DNA of 64,000 bases. It comes from Natrarchaeobius halalkaliphilus (lineage in GTDB: Archaea; Halobacteriota; Halobacteria; Halobacteriales; Natrialbaceae). Under the pieces are notes generated by a model. It had not been told where the DNA came from. It searched no databases and saw nothing but the letters and a program-made list of their open reading frames with translations. The translations under genes and the position numbers were made by a program. The stretch lies in NCBI RefSeq assembly GCF_003841485.1, contig NZ_REFY01000002.1, positions 496,001-560,000 on the forward strand, read 5' to 3'. Positions 26,688-35,874 of the stretch are shown in pieces. Each line of letters starts with the position of its first letter. The stretch's first letter is position 1.

Positions 26688-27488
26688 TCATTCGGTGACG
26701 GCCATCACCGGAATCATGATGGCGACCCCCAGTGCGACTCCAAACGCGAGTTCACGTCGCCCGCCGCCGGGGAGTTCCGAGCCGTGGTCGAGCGCTTCGG
26801 GGAACATATCGTGTACCACCAGATAGATCATCGCTCCGGCTGCAAAGCCGAATCCGAACGGAAGGAACTCCCTGGCGAATGTCACGAACAGGTACGCGAT
26901 ACCGGCACCGATCGGCTGTGGAATACTCGAGAACACCGCCCAGCCGAATATCTTCCAGTTGGACACGCCGTAGGTGTGAAGCGGAATCGCGACCGCAAGG
27001 CCCTCCGGGACGTTCTGGATCGAGATGGCGACCGTGATGAAGATCGCGAGTGCGGGAACCGTCAGCCCCGCGAGGACCAGATCACCGTCGACGCCGAGGT
27101 CTGCAAACGCCACGCCGAGTGCGACGCCCTCGGGAAAGCTGTGGACGGTCAGGACGCCCACGATCAGAACGAGTTTTCGGAAGTCGGCATCGGGCATCTC
27201 CCGCGGCGAGAACTCGTAGTCAGCGATGATCCGATCGGCCGCGATGACCAGTGCGATTCCCACGAGAAGCCCCAGTCCGACCTGGGTGAGCGTTCCTTCC
27301 TCGAGCCCTTCGACGACGAATCCGAACAACGACGCGAACAGCATGATTCCGCCCGCGAGTCCCCACAGCGCGACCGTCACCCGGTCGCTGATCTCGTCGA
27401 CGAAGAAAAACGGAAGCGTTCCGAATCCACAGACGATCGCGGTGAACACGCCCGCGGCGACGACGAGACCGAGCCCGTCCGGGATCAT
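26688..27488 (-). CDS. ZIP-family metal transporter
   Basis: 266 residues, about eight membrane segments, no long loops. The ZIP signatures are clear: HSFPEGVALGVAFADLG in helix IV and QNVPEGLAVAIPLHTYG in helix V, which provide the metal-binding His, Asn and Glu residues. The family transports Zn2+, Fe2+ or Mn2+ into the cytoplasm; a ZupT/GufA-type subgroup fits the helix V sequence. A palindromic repeat (27501-27583) sits 12 bases upstream of its start, in the space after gshA. Metal specificity is inferred. Confidence 0.92.
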   Translation of the reverse strand: MIPDGLGLVVAAGVFTAIVCGFGTLPFFFVDEISDRVTVALWGLAGGIMLFASLFGFVVEGLEEGTLTQVGLGLLVGIALVIAADRIIADYEFSPREMPDADFRKLVLIVGVLTVHSFPEGVALGVAFADLGVDGDLVLAGLTVPALAIFITVAISIQNVPEGLAVAIPLHTYGVSNWKIFGWAVFSSIPQPIGAGIAYLFVTFAREFLPFGFGFAAGAMIYLVVHDMFPEALDHGSELPGGGRRELAFGVALGVAIMIPVMAVTE

Positions 27489-27500
27489 ACTGGCGGTCTC

Positions 27501-27583
27501 TGATACGGTCCGTTATGATTCGGTACCGGTGATCGCTCGGACGGGGGAGCGATCACCGGTGAAACGTTATAACGATCCGTACG
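27501..27583. repeat. Palindromic intergenic element, copy 1
   Basis: Left arm TGATACGGTCCGTTATGATT (27501-27520), right arm AACGTTATAACGATCCGTAC (27563-27582), inner perfect stem ACCGGTGATCGCTC/GAGCGATCACCGGT with an 8-base loop. It lies after the gshA stop (minus strand, 27637) and before the ZIP start. The outer arms resemble those of the copies at 35718, 44781 and 48824, but the inner stem differs. Confidence 0.75.
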
Positions 27584-27636
27584 AGTGGTGGGTACCGTCA
27601 TCGTTCCGTGCTGGTGGACTGTCAACTGGGCCACCG

Positions 27637-28725
27637 TTACTCGACGCCGAGCAAGAGCGACTCACAGAGCGCATCCGGGCCCGTCGTCTCGAGCAACCGG
27701 CGCTGGCGTTCCGCTCCGCTCTCGCGCTCGTACACTCGTTTGATGCCGTCGATACCGAGCCGTTCGCACTCGCGGTCGACGAGTTCGCCAAGCGAGATCG
27801 TCCCCTCGAGATCGCGGTCGATGAACGACGCGTCGTGACCGTGACGGATCGCCCGCCACTTGTTCTCGTCCAGAAGCTCGCGTCGGTGGTCCGGTGCACG
27901 GCCCGTCGCGCCGTCTTCGTACTCCGCTGCGAGCGCTTCGACCAGCGCGTGGGCGTACTCGACGAACGCCAGGACGACGTCGGGATCCGCTTGACCGTCC
28001 GGCGTCCGGAGTTCGACCGTTCCGTGGGCCGTGTGCGGACGGACGTCGTACCAGAGTTCACCGCGGTCAGCGATCGAGTCGGTTTCGAGCATCCGTCGCT
28101 CGAAGCGATCGAAGGCCTCGTAGTCCTCGAAGTACGTCGGCATTCCGGTGTTGGGTAACGCCTCGAAGATCTTCGCGCGGGCAGATTCCAATCCGGTATC
28201 GAAGCCGTTCCAGTACGGCGAGTTTGCCGACAACGCGAGGATGATCGGGACGTACCACCGCAACTCGTTTGCGATCCAGACCGCCTTGTCGGCGTCATCG
28301 ACCCCGACGTGGACGTGGACGCCGGCGGTCGTGTTGCGGTGTTGTGGGTACTGAATCCGATCGAGTTGCGAGCGGTACCGGGGCTTTTCGGCGTGTTCGA
28401 GTTCGCGCCACTTCGCGAGCGGGTGGAGGCCGGCAGCGGCGATCTGGTAGCCGTGTGCGTGGGCGTGTTCACTGAGCGCGCGGCGGATCTCGAGCAGCGC
28501 GTCGCGCGCATCATCGGGTTCTTCGATCAGGGGTGTCTGGGTTTCGATGACGAACTTGAACAGTTCGTGATCGAGGCGCTCCTCGAGGATTGCGGGTGGA
28601 TCGTGTTCGTAGACTAGCTCGTCGGTACCGCTCGTCGGACGGCCCGTTTCGTCGACAACGAAACACTCCTCTTCGACCCCCAGCGTGCCCATGCGCGTGA
28701 ACGATTCCGGCGACCCGCGTTCCAT
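27637..28725 (-). CDS. gshA: Glutamate-cysteine ligase (gamma-glutamylcysteine synthesis)
   Basis: 362 residues from ATG 28725 ([20 protein letters not shown]), the normal start for the haloarchaeal enzyme; an ATG at 28692 is also possible. [14 protein letters not shown] is the N-terminal glutamate-binding motif of the GshA/YbdK fold; [21 protein letters not shown] carries the metal-binding His/His region and [25 protein letters not shown] the substrate channel; [17 protein letters not shown] is the late ATP-binding segment. The product, gamma-glutamylcysteine, is the main low-molecular thiol of haloarchaea, which lack glutathione synthetase. A related hydroquinone-reductase-like gene lies at 50921. 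A palindromic element lies downstream. Confidence 0.92.
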   Translation of the reverse strand: MERGSPESFTRMGTLGVEEECFVVDETGRPTSGTDELVYEHDPPAILEERLDHELFKFVIETQTPLIEEPDDARDALLEIRRALSEHAHAHGYQIAAAGLHPLAKWRELEHAEKPRYRSQLDRIQYPQHRNTTAGVHVHVGVDDADKAVWIANELRWYVPIILALSANSPYWNGFDTGLESARAKIFEALPNTGMPTYFEDYEAFDRFERRMLETDSIADRGELWYDVRPHTAHGTVELRTPDGQADPDVVLAFVEYAHALVEALAAEYEDGATGRAPDHRRELLDENKWRAIRHGHDASFIDRDLEGTISLGELVDRECERLGIDGIKRVYERESGAERQRRLLETTGPDALCESLLLGVE

Positions 28726-28887
28726 CGTCTCGGCGTTTCGGCTGCGACAGTAAATACCGTTTGGACTCGGCAGTACGCGGGCCCAGTCGCGCGTGACCTC
28801 GAGTCGCGTTCGATCACGGTCAGAGGGAGACCCCGACCGAACGCGGAAGTCGGTGACTTTTCCCGAACGGATCGCGCACTGTCGCGT

Positions 28888-29748
28888 ATGATCGACGACG
28901 AGACGCCGGTCCTCGACAACCACCTCCATCTCGATCCGGACAACCACCGCGGCATCGACGCGGTTCGCGACTTCGCACGTCTCGGTGGCACTCACCTGCT
29001 CGTCGTCAACAAGCCGTCCTGGCATCTCGGCGTCGAGGCCGAGTCGGGTGCCGATTTTCGGCCGGTGTTCGAACGAACTCTCGAGATCGTCGCCGCGGCG
29101 ACGGACGAACTCGAAGGGCGCGCCTGGCCCGTTCTGGGAGTTCATCCGGGACTCATCTCGCGCCTCGTGGACGAGCGAGGATACACGGCCGACCAGGCCC
29201 GCGAGATCATGCAAGGCGGAATCGAACTCGCCGCCGAGTACGTCGAAAGCGGCGACGCACTCGCAGTGAAGTCGGGACGGCCCCACTACGACGTCGACGA
29301 CGAGGTCTGGGAGGCGTCCAACGCCGTCATGCGACGCGCGTTCGAACGCGCGGCTGATCTCGACTGTGCCGTCCAGCTCCACGCCGAAGCCAGCGAGGAT
29401 ATGACCGAAGTCACGGAGTGGGCCGACGACGTCGGTCTCCCGGCACACCGGGTCGTCAAACACTACGCGGGGGGCCGACTCGAGGGGCCCGTTCCGAGCG
29501 TGACGGGTCAGAAAGATCCGCTCGAAGTCGCCGCCGATCGAGGCGAGCCGTTCCTGATGGAGACCGACTACATCGACGACCCGGATCGTCCGGGAGCCGT
29601 CCTCGGACCCAAGACCGTCCCCCGGCGGGTCGCCTGGCTCCTCGAAACGGGGTACGACGACGCCGTCCGAAACGCTCACGTCGAGACGCCAGCGATGGTG
29701 TACGACATCGATACCGAAGGGACGCTCGAGCGCTCTCGAACGGAGTAG
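28888..29748 (+). CDS. TatD-related metal-dependent hydrolase
   Basis: 286 residues, amidohydrolase TIM barrel. Near the start [15 protein letters not shown] gives the HxH metal-binding pair; [17 protein letters not shown] carries the next His, [19 protein letters not shown] another His, VVKHYAGG the fourth, and [16 protein letters not shown] the catalytic Asp. This is the TatD family layout, proteins with 3'-5' DNase or related activities. The archaeal subgroup has no established substrate. The gene begins 163 bases from the divergent gshA; no shared pathway is evident. Confidence 0.87.
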   Translation: MIDDETPVLDNHLHLDPDNHRGIDAVRDFARLGGTHLLVVNKPSWHLGVEAESGADFRPVFERTLEIVAAATDELEGRAWPVLGVHPGLISRLVDERGYTADQAREIMQGGIELAAEYVESGDALAVKSGRPHYDVDDEVWEASNAVMRRAFERAADLDCAVQLHAEASEDMTEVTEWADDVGLPAHRVVKHYAGGRLEGPVPSVTGQKDPLEVAADRGEPFLMETDYIDDPDRPGAVLGPKTVPRRVAWLLETGYDDAVRNAHVETPAMVYDIDTEGTLERSRTE

Positions 29749-29900
29749 GGAGCCACCGGTCGCTCTCGAACGGAGTCGTCGACTATCGGCCCTAAATCGG
29801 CCGAACGGTCACGATCGGGCCTGTCCGGCACGTGCTCGGTTCGGTTGGATCGACGTACAGGTAGAGAAAGGCATTTCAAGCGGCCGGTGTAGGTGTCTGT

Positions 29901-30479
29901 ATGAGCAATCCGCCGACCGAGTTCTACTCGGAGGAGCGCTGGCAGAACTGGATCGACCGAATCAAGGACGAAGAGATCGATCCAGAGGACGAGTCGTCGG
30001 CCCGCCTGCTGTTGAACCTCCAGGACGACACCGCGATCGCGATCGCAAAGATCGTCGCCGCCTACGACGACGACGAACTCGAGCGGGAGGATGCACTCGG
30101 TGAGATCGACGACGTTCGAACGATCGTCCTCGACGAGGTAGACATCGAAGACGAAGAGAAACTGATCCTCGTCGACGGCGTCCAGACGAGTCTGGTCTGT
30201 GTCTTCTTCGCGGCCGAAGAGTACATCGCGAACGGACCCGCCGAGGACGGAAGCGTCGGTGACTACCTCGGGGCCGCGGCCGACGCCGAAGCCGAAGAGG
30301 ACCTGGATGCGGCACTCGGCTACGCCGCACAGGCCGGGACGCTCATCGTCGACGGCGACGACCTGGATATCTCGATCGCAGAGGACCTCGAGTACGGTCT
30401 GGTGACCGAATGGATCAACGGACTGGATAGCCTCCAGAGCGCGATGAGCGATCCGGAAGTCGTCGAAGAAGACGAATAG
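29901..30479 (+). CDS. DUF2150 family protein
   Basis: 192 residues, highly acidic and helical, as expected for DUF2150: NPPTEFYSEERWQNWIDRIKDEEID at the start, SARLLLNLQDDTAIAIAKIVAAYDDDELERE, VRTIVLDEVDIEDEEKLILVDGVQTSLVCVF and a C-terminal TEWINGLDSLQSAMSD. The family occurs only in archaea, and I know no characterised member. No membrane segment or metal-binding motif. A stretch of Asp/Glu is present near residue 130. It is separate from neighbours and likely has its own promoter. Confidence 0.85.
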   Translation: MSNPPTEFYSEERWQNWIDRIKDEEIDPEDESSARLLLNLQDDTAIAIAKIVAAYDDDELEREDALGEIDDVRTIVLDEVDIEDEEKLILVDGVQTSLVCVFFAAEEYIANGPAEDGSVGDYLGAAADAEAEEDLDAALGYAAQAGTLIVDGDDLDISIAEDLEYGLVTEWINGLDSLQSAMSDPEVVEEDE

Positions 30480-30787
30480 CGACCGGACCGGGCGAATTCT
30501 CTCGTCGACTCGACCCATCAGACGTTTACGCCGCTAGAACTATCCACGGATACGATTCGTGGCGGGGACGATCGGGCCGTTACGGTTCAGATCGGGGCAG
30601 TGTTACTGCTCGCGATCCACGGGAGAACTCTCGTTGACGATCCCGTCGTGCTGGACGAATCCGCCGAAAGCGTCTCGATCACGATGACGGCGACCGCCGC
30701 CGACGATCCGCTCGAGGCGAGGCGTGTCCGACAATCGTCGAACATTCGAACGACAATACCATATGGCTCGGCCAACAGTATCCGGGC
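30480..30787. other. Intergenic region upstream of HMG-CoA synthase
   Basis: About 308 bases. Overlapping ORFs on both strands (30587-30791) have no recognisable domain. An imperfect hairpin, CCACG...CGTGG, lies at 30545-30563. The promoter of the HMG-CoA synthase gene probably lies in the last 60 bases (ATACCATATGG near 30757). Confidence 0.4.
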
Positions 30788-32125
30788 ATGACTGCAGTCG
30801 GTATCGACGCCATCGAAATCTGGACCGGGAACCTCAAACTCGATCTACCCGGGACGTTCGCTCCGGAGAAGGGCGAAGACCCCGAAAAGTATACGAAGGG
30901 GCTCGGCCTCAACGCCAGTTCGTTTCCCGACAGCTACGAGGACATCGTCACGATGGGGGCGAACGCGTCTCACCGGCTGATGGAACGCAAGGGCCTAGAG
31001 CCCGACGGTATCGGTCGTATCGACGTCGCGACCGAGAGTTCGTTCGACAACTCGAAGCCGGTTTCGACGTACGTCGCCGGCTGTCTCGAGGGAGTCTTCG
31101 AGGGTGACTTCCACCACGCGAACAAGGGTGAGCGGAAGTTCGCCTGCATCGCGGGGACACAGAGCCTCGACGACGCCTACAACTGGATTCGAGCGGACCG
31201 AAACCGCGGACGGTCGGCGCTGGTGATCGCGACCGACACGGCGCTGTACGCACGCGGTGATGCCGGCGAGGCGACGCAGGGAGCGGGTGCCGTCGCGATG
31301 TTGATCAGCGAGAACCCGGATCTCGTCGAACTCTCGACCGAACAGGGCTACGGCTCCGCCGACGAAACCGACTTCTTGAAGCCGAACCAGCAGTTCCCGA
31401 GCGTCGACGGCAAGCGGTCGGTTCAGGTGTATCTCGCTCGCATGCGCGAGGCGCTTACGGACTACGAGAGCGTCGCCGGCGACGTCCATCCGGACGACAT
31501 CGCGTTTATCCCGTTTCACACGCCGTTTCCGGGGATGGTACGCAAAGCCGGCCTGCTGGGCTATCGCCACATCACTCGCGATACGACGATCGAAGACGAT
31601 CTCGCTGACGAGATCGGCCGCCAGCCGCGTCGAGAAGCGTTCGACGACGACGAGGCGTTTCGTGACTCGGTTCGCGAGTACATGGATCTGCTCAAAGGAA
31701 CTGACCGGTACAAAGCGTGGTACGATGCGACGATCGACCCCACGCTCACGCTCTCGAGGGAGGTCGGAAACTGGTACACCGGTTCCGTCCACATCGCTCG
31801 GGTGAGCGCGCTGAAAAACGCACTCGAAGCAGGGAGAGACATGGCCGGCGAGACGATACTCGTCGGCTCCTACGGCAGCGGTGCCCAGGCGGAGATTCAC
31901 GCCGAGACCGTCCAGGACGGCTGGACGGACGAGATCGAGGCGCTGAACGTCGACGACCAGCTCGCAGACCGCTACGATCTCAGCTGGGCGGACTACGAGG
32001 AGGTTCACGACGTTCACAACCACGAGATGGACGTCGACGTCGAGGAGTTTACGACGCCAGACGGCGAGTTCGTCTTCGACGGCTGGGGGCGGATGGGCGA
32101 GCGCAAGTACCGCTACGTCGAGTGA
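30788..32125 (+). CDS. hmgB: Hydroxymethylglutaryl-CoA synthase
   Basis: 445 residues, thiolase fold. RIDVATESSFDNSKP gives the catalytic Glu, KFACIAGTQSLDDAYNWI the nucleophilic Cys, and IAFIPFHTPFPGMVRKA the catalytic His; NWYTGSVHIARVSALKNAL and ILVGSYGSGAQAEIH follow as in the family. It condenses acetyl-CoA with acetoacetyl-CoA to HMG-CoA, the second step of the mevalonate pathway supplying isoprenoid lipids, which archaea need for membranes. The egsA gene at 57197 makes the glycerol backbone. It is likely leaderless, with the ATG at 30788. Confidence 0.95.
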   Translation: MTAVGIDAIEIWTGNLKLDLPGTFAPEKGEDPEKYTKGLGLNASSFPDSYEDIVTMGANASHRLMERKGLEPDGIGRIDVATESSFDNSKPVSTYVAGCLEGVFEGDFHHANKGERKFACIAGTQSLDDAYNWIRADRNRGRSALVIATDTALYARGDAGEATQGAGAVAMLISENPDLVELSTEQGYGSADETDFLKPNQQFPSVDGKRSVQVYLARMREALTDYESVAGDVHPDDIAFIPFHTPFPGMVRKAGLLGYRHITRDTTIEDDLADEIGRQPRREAFDDDEAFRDSVREYMDLLKGTDRYKAWYDATIDPTLTLSREVGNWYTGSVHIARVSALKNALEAGRDMAGETILVGSYGSGAQAEIHAETVQDGWTDEIEALNVDDQLADRYDLSWADYEEVHDVHNHEMDVDVEEFTTPDGEFVFDGWGRMGERKYRYVE

Positions 32126-32325
32126 GGGCGACAAGCGAACTCGATGCGGACGACAAGCGCCCCTTCGTGAGACCGACGGAGAATACCGAACGCCGAACCG
32201 GTTCGGCAGATATCGGCCTCCCGCCTGGACGGCCGGACAACGAAGGGCGGTTTCGGCGTCTCGAGCCGAAACACACTACCTCATCGGCTGACTAGGCCCG
32301 CTAAGAGCGAGCCTCGAGAGTCACT

Positions 32326-33156
32326 ATGGACCCCCTTAGCCTCCTCGGTATCGACGTCGTCCTCTTTCTGGTCATCGGCCTCCTGGCCGGTGCACACTGT
32401 ATCGGCATGTGTGGACCGCTCGTGACCATCTACGCGAGCCGGATGAGCGGCGAGGAAACGAGCGACGTCCCATCGGCCGGATCGACCGGAGCGTCCTCGA
32501 ACGGACGGGCGGGGCATCTCACATCCTACGAAGTCCGTCAGCACGCCCTGTTCAACATCGGCCGAACGGCGAGCTACACGCTCCTGGGCGGTGCCTTCGG
32601 CGCGCTCGGTGGCGTCCTGTTCGTGACGACGGCGCAACTCACGCCGATCGTCGACCTCGCCCGCGGCGGAGTCGGCCTCCTCATCGGCGGCTTCGTCATC
32701 GCGACGGGCATCTACTACCTGCTCGGTCGAACTACCGGCGGCATTTCGTTTCCCGGCCTCGAGCGGGTCAGCGGCTGGCTGGCCGCCCGCGTCGACCGGC
32801 TTGCCAGCGGACCCGGAATCGTCGGTCTCGGCGCGGCACACGGATTGCTCCCGTGTCCGATCCTCTATCCGGCGTTCCTGTACGCGTTCGCGACGGGGTC
32901 ACCGACGAGTGGTGCGGTCGCACTCGCCGCGCTCGGGATCGGAACGATTCCGGCGGTCTTCGCCTACGGAACCGTTATCGACGCGGTCGACGTGGTCCAC
33001 CGTCGGCGCGTCCACCGGTTGCTCGGAGTCGCCTTCGTGGTGCTCGGATACGTCCTGTTCGCACACGGGCTGATGGCCGTCGGAATTCACGTTCCACACC
33101 CGGAACTCCCGTTCTACGAGGGGATCGACGCGCCCGGCGGACACGATCATCACTGA
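32326..33156 (+). CDS. SafE/TauE-like membrane protein (urease-accessory/copper-oxidase type)
   Basis: 276 residues with about six or seven membrane segments. LAGAHCIGMCGPLVTIYA near residue 25 carries the GxHCxGMCG signature, and GLGAAHGLLPCPILYPAFLYA later gives the second conserved HGLLPC motif; QHALFNIGRTASYTLLGG is the conserved link between. The His/Cys positions look suited to copper or nickel binding. In bacteria, genes of this family lie next to a CcoI-type copper ATPase (next gene here, 54 bases away), where they serve cytochrome oxidase assembly. A matching role here is inference. The C-terminus ends HDHH. Confidence 0.87.
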   Translation: MDPLSLLGIDVVLFLVIGLLAGAHCIGMCGPLVTIYASRMSGEETSDVPSAGSTGASSNGRAGHLTSYEVRQHALFNIGRTASYTLLGGAFGALGGVLFVTTAQLTPIVDLARGGVGLLIGGFVIATGIYYLLGRTTGGISFPGLERVSGWLAARVDRLASGPGIVGLGAAHGLLPCPILYPAFLYAFATGSPTSGAVALAALGIGTIPAVFAYGTVIDAVDVVHRRRVHRLLGVAFVVLGYVLFAHGLMAVGIHVPHPELPFYEGIDAPGGHDHH

Positions 33157-33210
33157 GACCCACGACTCGAGTACCGATCGATCACGAACCACGACACGGA
33201 ACTTACGACA

Positions 33211-35685
33211 ATGGACGAACGCTCCGACGAGGCCGGCTGTACGCTCTGTGACCTTCCCGTCGACGGAGGTGGGATCACCGACGGTGAAAACGATTTCTGC
33301 TGTGCGGGCTGTCGCGACGTCTACGACGTGCTTGGGGCGGTCGAGACCGTCGACGTGGACGACGTTCGACAGCGTCGGGCCCAGACACAGCCCGAGCGGG
33401 AGGTTCCGCCCGATCACGAATCGACGTTCCTCGAGGTCGACGGAATGTACTGTGCGAGCTGTGAAGCGTTCATCGAGTCGGCCGCGATGGAAACGGACGG
33501 CGTCAGTGCGGCCAGTTCGAGTTACGTCACCGAGACGGTCCGAATCGACCACGACCCCGAGGTCGTCTCGCTCGAGGAACTCGCTGAAGAGATCAGTCGG
33601 CTCGGATACAGCGCCTACGCTCGCGACGACACGTTTAGCCGCCGTCAGGCGGACAACTGGGAGATGGGGAGGGTCGCCGTTGGCGTCCTCATGGGAATGA
33701 TGGTGATGCTCCAGTACGTGGTCTTCATCTATCCGATCTACTTCGGCGGGCTGTTTTACGACGAGCGGACGACGGAGTTCTTCGAAGCGACGCTCGCGAG
33801 CGATCTGGCGACGCCGTTTTACCTCATGATCGCCGCGCTCACGACGATCGTGTTGGCCGTGACCGGCAAGCCGATCCTGCAGGGAGCCTACGTCGGGATC
33901 ACGACGCGGTCTCCGAATATGGATCTCCTCGTCGCGATCGCCGCCGTCAGCGCCTACCTCTACAGTACGCTCTCGATCGCCGTCGGCGGCGAGCACATCT
34001 ACTACGACGTCACCGTCGCGATCATCGTCATCGTCACCGTCGGTGGCTACTACGAGTCAACGCTGAAACGGGAGGCGACCGAGCGCCTCTCGGATCTCAC
34101 CACCGTCCAGGTCGACGACGCCCGGCGCGTTCTCGAGGACCGTGACGGGTCGGGCCACGAGGACGTTCCGGTCGGAGAACTCGAGGCCGGCGATCGAGTG
34201 CTCGTTCGGGCGGGCGAACGCGTACCGATCGATGGCGACGTCGTCGACGGCGAAGCCGCGATCGACGAAGCGGTCGTCACCGGCGAATCGCTGCCGGTTA
34301 CCAAGTCGGTCGGTGAGGAGGTGGTCGGCGGATCGCTGGTCGCAGACGGCGCGATAACCGTCAGCGTCGGAGAAGACGCGACCAGCACCATAGACCGGAT
34401 CACCGAGCTCGTCTGGGACCTCCAGAGTTCGAGCCACGGCATCCAGAAGCTCGCGGACAAACTGGCGACGATCTTCGTCCCGCTCGTGCTCGTCCTCGCT
34501 CTCGTCGTGACGGCCGCGTATCTCGCAGTCGGTGCCGGCGTCGCCGCCGCACTGCTCGTCGGACTGACGGTGCTGATCGTCTCCTGTCCGTGTGCGCTCG
34601 GGCTCGCGACGCCGCTCGCGGTCGCCGCGGGAATCCGGGACGCCCTCGAGCGCTCGATCGTCGTCTTCGACGACAGCGTCTTCGAACGAATTCGCGACGC
34701 CGACACCGTCGTCTTCGACAAGACGGGGACGCTGACCACCGGCGATATGACCGTCGTCGACGTCGATCTCGAGGACGATCTGCTGGAACAGGCAGCCATC
34801 CTCGAGCGTCGATCCGCACACCCGGTTGGACGGGCGATCGCCGCACGAGCGCCGGTCGCGGACGGCGGAACGACACCGGCAACGTCCGTCGGTGACGACG
34901 ACCCCGACCGTGACGAACCCGACGATTCTTCCGGGGAGACCGACGACCGAATCGGATCGTTCGAAAGCCATCGAAACGGCGTCTCGGGCGTCGTCGACGG
35001 CGACGAGATCGTCGTGGGCCACCCGGACCTGTTCCGCACTCGCGGCTGGGAGGTTCCAGAAGCGATCGCCGATCGAATCGACGACTGTCGCGACACCGGC
35101 AGAGTTCCGGTCGCCGCGGGTCGGGACGGAACAGCCGACGGTCTCGTCGTCGTCGGGGACGACCTTCGGGAGGGATGGGGAGAAACACTGACCACGATCT
35201 CCGAATCGGGCGCGGACGTCGTCGTCCTCACGGGTGACGACGCTCGGTCGACGGTCCGACTCCGCGATCATCGAGCAGTGGATCGCGTCTTCGCCGGCGT
35301 TCCGCCGGAGGGGAAAGCCGAAACCGTCGAGCGCCTCAGTCGGACGGGCCGAACCGTGATGATCGGAGACGGGACCAACGACGCCCCGGCGCTCGCGGCC
35401 GCCGATCTCGGTATCGCGCTCGGCGGTGGAACGGCGATGGCCGCGGACGCGGCGGACGTCGCTCTCGTCGACGACAATCTGTCTTCGGTCGAGACCGTCT
35501 TCGAACTCGCCAGATCGACCGACCGGCGCGTCAAGGGGAACATCGGCTGGGCGTTCTGTTACAACGGAATCGCGATCCCGTTGGCCGTCACCGGGCTGCT
35601 CAATCCCCTGTTCGCCGCGATCGCGATGGGACTGAGCAGTTTGCTGGTGGTCACGAACTCCTCGCGTCCGCTCCTCGAGGAGTGA
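33211..35685 (+). CDS. Heavy-metal P-type ATPase, CcoI-like copper transporter
   Basis: 824 residues. Residues 1-45 hold two CxxC-type clusters (CTLCDLP, CCAGCRD) of the metal-binding domain seen in CcoI-like ATPases. Next comes an HMA domain with DGMYCASCEAFIE, then eight membrane segments. The actuator loop has VTGESLPVTK; helix 6 has SCPCALGLATPLA (CPC motif); the phosphorylation site is VVFDKTGTLTTGD; and the hinge is GDGTNDAPALAAADLG. A flexible Asp/Glu-rich insert lies in the N-domain near residue 570. It pumps Cu+ out of the cytoplasm, probably for oxidase assembly, in line with the SafE neighbour. A palindromic repeat begins 33 bases after the stop. Confidence 0.94.
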   Translation: MDERSDEAGCTLCDLPVDGGGITDGENDFCCAGCRDVYDVLGAVETVDVDDVRQRRAQTQPEREVPPDHESTFLEVDGMYCASCEAFIESAAMETDGVSAASSSYVTETVRIDHDPEVVSLEELAEEISRLGYSAYARDDTFSRRQADNWEMGRVAVGVLMGMMVMLQYVVFIYPIYFGGLFYDERTTEFFEATLASDLATPFYLMIAALTTIVLAVTGKPILQGAYVGITTRSPNMDLLVAIAAVSAYLYSTLSIAVGGEHIYYDVTVAIIVIVTVGGYYESTLKREATERLSDLTTVQVDDARRVLEDRDGSGHEDVPVGELEAGDRVLVRAGERVPIDGDVVDGEAAIDEAVVTGESLPVTKSVGEEVVGGSLVADGAITVSVGEDATSTIDRITELVWDLQSSSHGIQKLADKLATIFVPLVLVLALVVTAAYLAVGAGVAAALLVGLTVLIVSCPCALGLATPLAVAAGIRDALERSIVVFDDSVFERIRDADTVVFDKTGTLTTGDMTVVDVDLEDDLLEQAAILERRSAHPVGRAIAARAPVADGGTTPATSVGDDDPDRDEPDDSSGETDDRIGSFESHRNGVSGVVDGDEIVVGHPDLFRTRGWEVPEAIADRIDDCRDTGRVPVAAGRDGTADGLVVVGDDLREGWGETLTTISESGADVVVLTGDDARSTVRLRDHRAVDRVFAGVPPEGKAETVERLSRTGRTVMIGDGTNDAPALAAADLGIALGGGTAMAADAADVALVDDNLSSVETVFELARSTDRRVKGNIGWAFCYNGIAIPLAVTGLLNPLFAAIAMGLSSLLVVTNSSRPLLEE

Positions 35686-35717
35686 GATCGCTCGAGCGCC
35701 ACGGTTGGTCGGCGGAC

Positions 35718-35803
35718 TGATACGGATTACTGTAACGATTTACCGGCGAACCCGCCGCCCGGGTCGCGGGTGCGCCGGCAATGATTTACAGTAAACCGTA
35801 TGA
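35718..35803. repeat. Palindromic intergenic element, copy 2
   Basis: Left arm starts TGATACGGATTACTGTAA (35718-35735) and leads to CCGGCG; the right arm reads CGCCGGCAATGATTTACAG then TAAACCGTATGA, so the arms pair as a 31-base imperfect inverted repeat. The inner part has its own stem (CCCGC/GCGGG). It lies 33 bases after the CcoI-like stop. An ATG of the downstream transporter frame at 35800 falls inside the repeat and is not the real start. Confidence 0.82.
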
Positions 35804-35874
35804 AACTCGGGAGCGATCGTTCATCGACCGAATCCATCAGTGGAATAATACGTTCCGACGGCGTAGCCTCGCGC

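Noticed and set aside
30545-30563. Hairpin CCACG...CGTGG as a fifth copy of the palindromic element
   Set aside because: It lacks the conserved CTGTAA and ACCGG arm blocks.
35800-35874. Upstream extension of the AI-2E transporter
   Set aside because: Its first codon lies inside the palindromic repeat; the ATG at 35875 matches the family start.
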